Positions 51,998 to 56,834 of a DNA stretch of 56,834 bases are shown here, in pieces. The notes under the pieces were generated by a model. The model did not search any database. It had not been told where the DNA came from and saw only the letters and a program-made list of their open reading frames with translations. Origin of the DNA: Ichthyophonus hoferi. Its lineage: Eukaryota > Opisthokonta > Ichthyosporea > Ichthyophonida > Ichthyophonidae. Location: assembly GCA_002751075.1 (NCBI GenBank), contig NAOQ01000204.1, positions 56,286 through 113,119 of the forward strand, read 5' to 3'. The position numbers and the translations under genes were made by a program. The first letter of the stretch is position 1; each line of letters starts with the position of its first letter.

Positions 51998-53868
51998 ACT
52001 CTTGGGAAGTTGTTACTGTCCAAAGTAAATTAAAATATAAAATGTGGGTAGATAGAAAAATGGTTGATAGTTTACTAGGTTTGGTTCAGTAGATAATATG
52101 CCCTATATTTATAATGTCAACATGAAATGAAAAACAACTGTTATCTAGCTGCCTCAACTTACACAGATGTACTACTTGTATTTTACTAATCACAATATAT
52201 GTACCTCTTATAATACTTGACTTCGCCTACTCTCTCTTGTGAAAGAAACCCTGGCAGTATGAATTATATGAATTATATGAAATTCATGCACTTACACATT
52301 GTACGCCAACTACTTGTCAGTCACCAATTGTTGGGGCCATTAGATTAGCCTCACAATATGAAAACATATAAGCTTAAAGGTAGCTTAATACTAAGATCAA
52401 ATCAAAACTTTATTAACAAGCTGCTTACAGCTACAATAAATCAAAAAAAAAACAAGAATTACCCCGACCTAACAAACTTGGAAAAAATAGCAAAACACTA
52501 CAGAAAACAAACAGGAAACAATAGATACAATATATAAGATGTGCGTGTAGAACAACGCAAGGTCAATTAGAACGATATAGATAAAGATTAGATTGTCATG
52601 CCATTGGTAGATTGCTGATCGCATTAATCCCCTGACTGTCCTATAGTTGGAACTGCCAAAGTTTTCCCGGCATAGGATAAATGGATGACACATTGTCATG
52701 TGATCAATTATTGTCTTCATAAGTAATTTTATATAAAGAAAAATTAAATTAAAGGATAAAAATATTGTTTATTTAAAACATTTAAATTGCATTCCTCTAC
52801 ATAGTCGCGGTTTTGTATTATTGTCGTAATTCCTTGGCTATTTATCATCGATGCCAATGTACGTATATATAATATGAGAATCAAAGGCATTATAGCCAAT
52901 GCAACACTGGTCTATCTAAATGGCAATGTGCCACCATCCAATAGAATATTGATATTACACCCTCGGCGTTTATGCGTATTTAGCATAGTGTTAACTGTTA
53001 ACGATGTAATCATTCTATATTGAATATAAAAAATATGGTCATATATATATATATATATATATCATAACGCATTTTAGAAAGGCCTTTCATAAAGGCATTG
53101 AATATATGTCTGTAAAGATCGTAGCACAGCGTACCTTGACAATGATTTAAGTAAATATGCATACTAATACCCAATTATGTCATTAAGTTAACTACGACAT
53201 TACATCCGCATTATCGCATATTAAAACCCTTACTTCAGAAATAGAAATATATTATCCATTTAATATTCCTTGGTTTGGTAAGACTATGATGTGAAGCTTA
53301 TTCCTTGCATTGAATAATATGTAATCTTTAGAACAGTCATTTATAATATCTATCAAACCATTGACCAACACAGTAAATTAAGTCTATTGTTCTCATGTTT
53401 TATGAAACGGGCACCTGCTCATTATTAGATTAAAACACACAAACAAGGATACTAATAATGACTATAGCTACCCACATACACAACATAGGTGAAAAACAGT
53501 TGTTTACTAAATTAACCAATTACTTAATTATAGGTTATTAATAACTTTTATTTAACTGGTTAATAAGTAGATTATGCTATATATAGCATGCATTGAAAAT
53601 AACTGCATACACTACATCAGTGAAAAAGCAGTTATAGTCCAAATTACTTAACTATTTAATACTAAGCTAATAATATTGTGGTAATGATTAATTATTTAAT
53701 ATTCATTTTCTAAATATAGCACAACACATATAGATTACCTGATGATATAGCGATTATTACTCAAGTGAATCAAACAAAAGGTAGTAATAGCCCACCCTCG
53801 AGTAATTAATTAATTTGACTATGCCTGTTTTGTATCCATATTGTGTATGTAGCTATATTCAACACTAC
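51998..53868. other. Intron or intergenic DNA upstream of the ZNRF-like start
   Basis: No supported coding exon. A splice acceptor at about 52013 implies that transcription starts further upstream. An (AT)11 microsatellite lies at 53041-53062. Confidence 0.5.
53041..53062. repeat. (AT)11 microsatellite
   Basis: Uninterrupted alternating A and T over 22 bases, the longest of several TA tracts in the window. Confidence 0.95.
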
Positions 53869-54094
53869 CTGTCAGAGGTTTCCGCGCCAATCTTGCCTAA
53901 GTTCTCTTTATCGCTTGAAGTTGAAGATGACATAGCTGGGTATGATCGGGGAACGGAAACGCTTTCCTTGTCAATACTGCTACGAAATCCTTCTGTTGAT
54001 TCGAGTCTTGTAGGTCTAAAGGTCTGGTTACTCTTGTCTTTTTTGCCGTCCTCGATGACCGATGGATGATATGAGGTGTTAGAGGAATAATGTG
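53869..54094 (-). CDS. Unassigned serine-rich exon, possibly 5' exon of the ZNRF-like gene
   Basis: Open minus-strand frame of about 75 codons, polar and Ser-rich (for example YPAMSSSTSSDKENLGKIGA), far more coding-like than its surroundings. It ends at ACAG before GTAGTG in phase 2. The 5' boundary (AAG before CACATT at 54094) is weak. Joined to the strong acceptor upstream of the ZNRF-like ATG it would stop early. Joined to a weaker AG inside MGS it would give an in-frame longer isoform without the myristoyl glycine. It could equally belong to another gene. Confidence 0.4.
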
Positions 54095-54892
54095 CTTAGT
54101 ATTACTTTTTGGAGATACCCAATTTTTAGCATATTAGCTCTCAGGCGTAAAATGTGTTTAATATATTTTTCGGTCCTTGTTTGTGACCCGAGTTAGTTTT
54201 ACATATTTTCCCCACCATCGTCCTGACCCGTCAAATGGGGTTTATGAGTCTATACCACCAATCAAATAATTTTATATAACCTCATCCAATAAGGTACTAC
54301 CCATAGCAGACCATAAACAGATAAACTGTGAGTAAATCTTCAGAAGTTACGGCTTATGTAACAGAGTTACATAGTCATAGTATTTTGGATTGGTATGAAT
54401 GTTTAAGTATCTAAATATGTAAAGAGAGAAAGAAAAAGAAAGTGGAAGGGATAGATGGGAGGTATGATAAATAGACAACGGAAAGGAATATGTGAACAAA
54501 GCATAGAGCATGTCCGACTTAGAGTGATATCAACTACATAAGCATCTAAGGAATAACATGATTTGTTGAGGAGACTAGAAAATAGAGAGAGAGAAAGGAA
54601 TATACAATAGATATATAAAAAGTAGGTATGATTTTTAGATGAAATAAATAAATTGAATATTGGGTATGCAATATATCAAAATGCAGATACCAATATATGC
54701 ACATAACGGTTTCGTTAAAACAGAAACATTTACATAATTTAGGTATTTTTCTATTTGGATATAATTATTGAATATTATTAGCTATTACTATTATATGTGT
54801 AGTCTGGAAAAAATAATTCGTGCAATCTATTGGTGTTAAATGCCAATTAAAGATGATCGATCAAAATCAAACAAGCCAATGGCAGAGGTCTC
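54095..54892. other. Intergenic, no gene supported
   Basis: AT-rich DNA with purine-rich stretches (54420-54480, 54580-54600). Nothing recognised. Confidence 0.5.
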
Positions 54893-55330
54893 ACAACTAT
54901 ATAATAAGCCATTTCAGATCATATGCTTGTGGTCCAGATAATTTATTGCTTGGAAATTCTGCCCAAGACAGATCCAGCAGCTTTTATCAATAACTCTACA
55001 GTCTTGCAACCGCCAGGAAGAGTTACAACAGTCTATATTTGTATTGGGGCAACTAGGTGGCTTCAGTAACATCGCAACCTGGCCATCAGCCAACAACTGG
55101 CTGCCCAACTAATTAAGTTCTCTTACTCTTATCAACCTTCTGGGCTTAATCCTGAATTTTTGCTAATTTATTTAATAATCAAACTATATCTTAGCATATC
55201 TGTAATCCGTGTAGGCAAAAGGAAACGTTTAAACCCTTAAGGCGGTATTCCCTCGTCTTCTAAAAGAATATAGGTCACAGGGACACACCTGTCTTTGCTT
55301 ATTATTCCCAACAGGTGCTTATCGCAATAT
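54893..55330. repeat. Dispersed repeat family A, copy 2
   Basis: Same ordered blocks as 22556-22875, starting ACAACTATATAATAAGCCAT and ending with TTATTCCCAACAGGTGCTTA. The last block also occurs in the tandem duplication near 23725 and 24465, so these repeats may be related. This copy carries about 120 extra bases in the middle. Confidence 0.6.
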
Positions 55331-56834
55331 GCCTGTTCTTGCAGTGTTTTGTGTAAACGTTTCTGTTACAAAGAAGCACATATCAACATAAAGTCTGTTT
55401 ACTTTGCTTTATTATGTACATTTTGTTGAAAATAAGTGAAGATATGTTTGGTCCCTGGAATACACAATTAATAATAATTACTAATAACATTAAATAAGTA
55501 TAGTTATGTAAATAGATAACCAATCTAAATCTTTTACATATGGGTTATAGTATTATAGAAAATATTGTGCTTTGTATGTTTTATTCACTTCTTCTTGCAT
55601 ATCTTTAAGAGGATTCGATTCATCAGTTCAACTGTCACCAATGACAGCAGATCCCGTACCAGGACAACCATCATTTTATACCTTATAAAATTGTAGAACA
55701 CTTATTTGGGCTGAGCAATTATAAAAACTATTAAATTATGCATTACTGGGGCCCAATACACCATATGCCTACAATCCAAGTAGGACTGAGAGCAAGATCC
55801 TATGTGGGTGGAAACATATCCATAATAATTAAGCCCACAATCGAGAATTACAATCGTGTAACTATTAAACTATATGATAATATGATTACACCTGAAACTG
55901 TATTTGTTGACTATATTTTGTCTTTTCACTATAGTACCTTTGCATCTAAATTGTTTAAAGAGAAATAACATACTTGCCTACCTCGTCATAGTCTTATTAA
56001 CGGAGCTTACCCAAACAATTCTAAACAATTCACTGGTTTAGAGTAATTAAGGCTCTTTGTCATAAAACAAAAATCATAAATTATTACTCACAATTTCGAC
56101 AGCATGTGAACGTAATAGTGACATAACTGTCGATTTCAGCCTAGGTAGTATTTATCTCACCTATTATCAAGGTGACAGATGACTATTTCAAGTAGAGAAT
56201 TTAGAACAGAAACTCTATAGCCTTTATTAAATTTTACTACAGAATCAAAAGTCGCCAATTTGTCTTAGACAGAACCATTTTATACTTTCTAAATATAACA
56301 TTATATATAATACTTTAGAACTTAGCATTAATTAATTAATTATAACTATAGCTACTTGGCTTATGTTGTATTGTAGCGTAGCTATATTTGAAAAGAACTA
56401 TTACACAGAGTTTAATATTTTGTCATACAGAGTTCTTGCATATAATATAATATAATGTAATTTAATTTAATATAGTATAGTAGAAGATAAGATAGGATCA
56501 TATCAAATAAATCTATGTTAGCATATTTCATCTCAATACACACCTGTCTATATATGACAGACAATATCAACTATATTTGAACACATCCAATTATAACTAA
56601 GATATGTATAGGTCTTAAATGGGTACAACAGAAATGATAAAATGTATTCGAGTTAAAACCTTCTTCAGGATGAGAATAAAATTTACAAAACTTTTTTCAC
56701 ATAACTAAATATTTGTAAACTGTTGAAGTAAAACGATACAAGCAAATTGAAGTGTCTATTAATTTATAATTTTTTTATATATATTATATAATCTAGTTTA
56801 TTGTCAGCTTCCATAACCAAATCCAATTTTAAAA
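55331..56834. other. Intergenic, no gene supported
   Basis: A 76-codon plus-strand frame at 55738-55968 has no recognised motif or good splice context. The region also contains repeat family B copy 2. Confidence 0.5.
56129..56199. repeat. Dispersed repeat family B, copy 2
   Basis: Partner of 49455-49524: TGTCGATTTCAGCCTA, GGTAGTATTTATCTCA, GGTGACAG and CAAGTAGAGAA in the same order. Too short to classify. Confidence 0.6.

Noticed and set aside
52469-52720. 83-codon minus-strand frame upstream of the ZNRF-like gene
   Set aside because: Hydrophobic, low-complexity end and no acceptor or donor that would join it in phase to the ZNRF-like exons.

Overview
This is an AT-rich (by eye about two-thirds A+T) eukaryotic nuclear window. 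Genes are split into many small exons with GT-AG introns, the intergenic DNA is long and full of microsatellites, and there is one assembly gap. Calcium-binding-type EGF modules, a ZNRF-type RING ubiquitin ligase and a CRAL-TRIO/RhoGAP protein point to an animal or a close unicellular relative. An early-branching animal such as a sponge is my guess; no species can be named from the sequence alone. All gene models below were built by hand from splice sites, reading-frame continuity and intron phase, with no database search.

Layout. (1) 1-16149, minus strand: a giant secreted protein. It has a signal peptide, a cysteine-containing N-terminal region and an unrecognised beta-rich region. These are followed by about 26 SdrD-B-like (Cna_B-type) repeats, many with a calcium-loop motif, and two EGF modules. 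The gene runs off the left edge. (2) 19558-22054, plus: a complete five-exon metallo-beta-lactamase-fold hydrolase of 297 aa. (3) 22055-28896: gene-poor DNA with a tandem duplication of about 740 bp and a dispersed repeat. (4) 28897-35880, plus: a CRAL-TRIO/BCH plus RhoGAP-like protein whose GAP domain seems to lack the catalytic arginine. It is interrupted by the gap at 33115-33448 and has no visible start exon. (5) 38235-38530, plus: a coding-like fragment with broken frame. (6) 39260-47759, minus: a ten-intron gene that joins, in one continuous frame of 974 codons, a polytopic membrane region of seven or eight helices to a complete lipoxygenase catalytic domain. (7) 49348-51997, minus: a short ZNRF-like E3 ubiquitin ligase of 137 aa with an N-myristoylation-type start. 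An unassigned serine-rich exon lies upstream at 53869-54094. (8) 54095-56834: no gene seen, but copies of two dispersed repeats.

These genes do not form an operon-like unit; they are independent eukaryotic genes. Two may be of wider interest. The membrane-lipoxygenase fusion would place a lipid dioxygenase directly next to a polytopic membrane region, and its iron-site helix looks shortened exactly at an exon junction. The giant repeat protein resembles bacterial surface stalks in its building blocks but is intron-rich and carries EGF modules, so it is clearly a resident eukaryotic gene.
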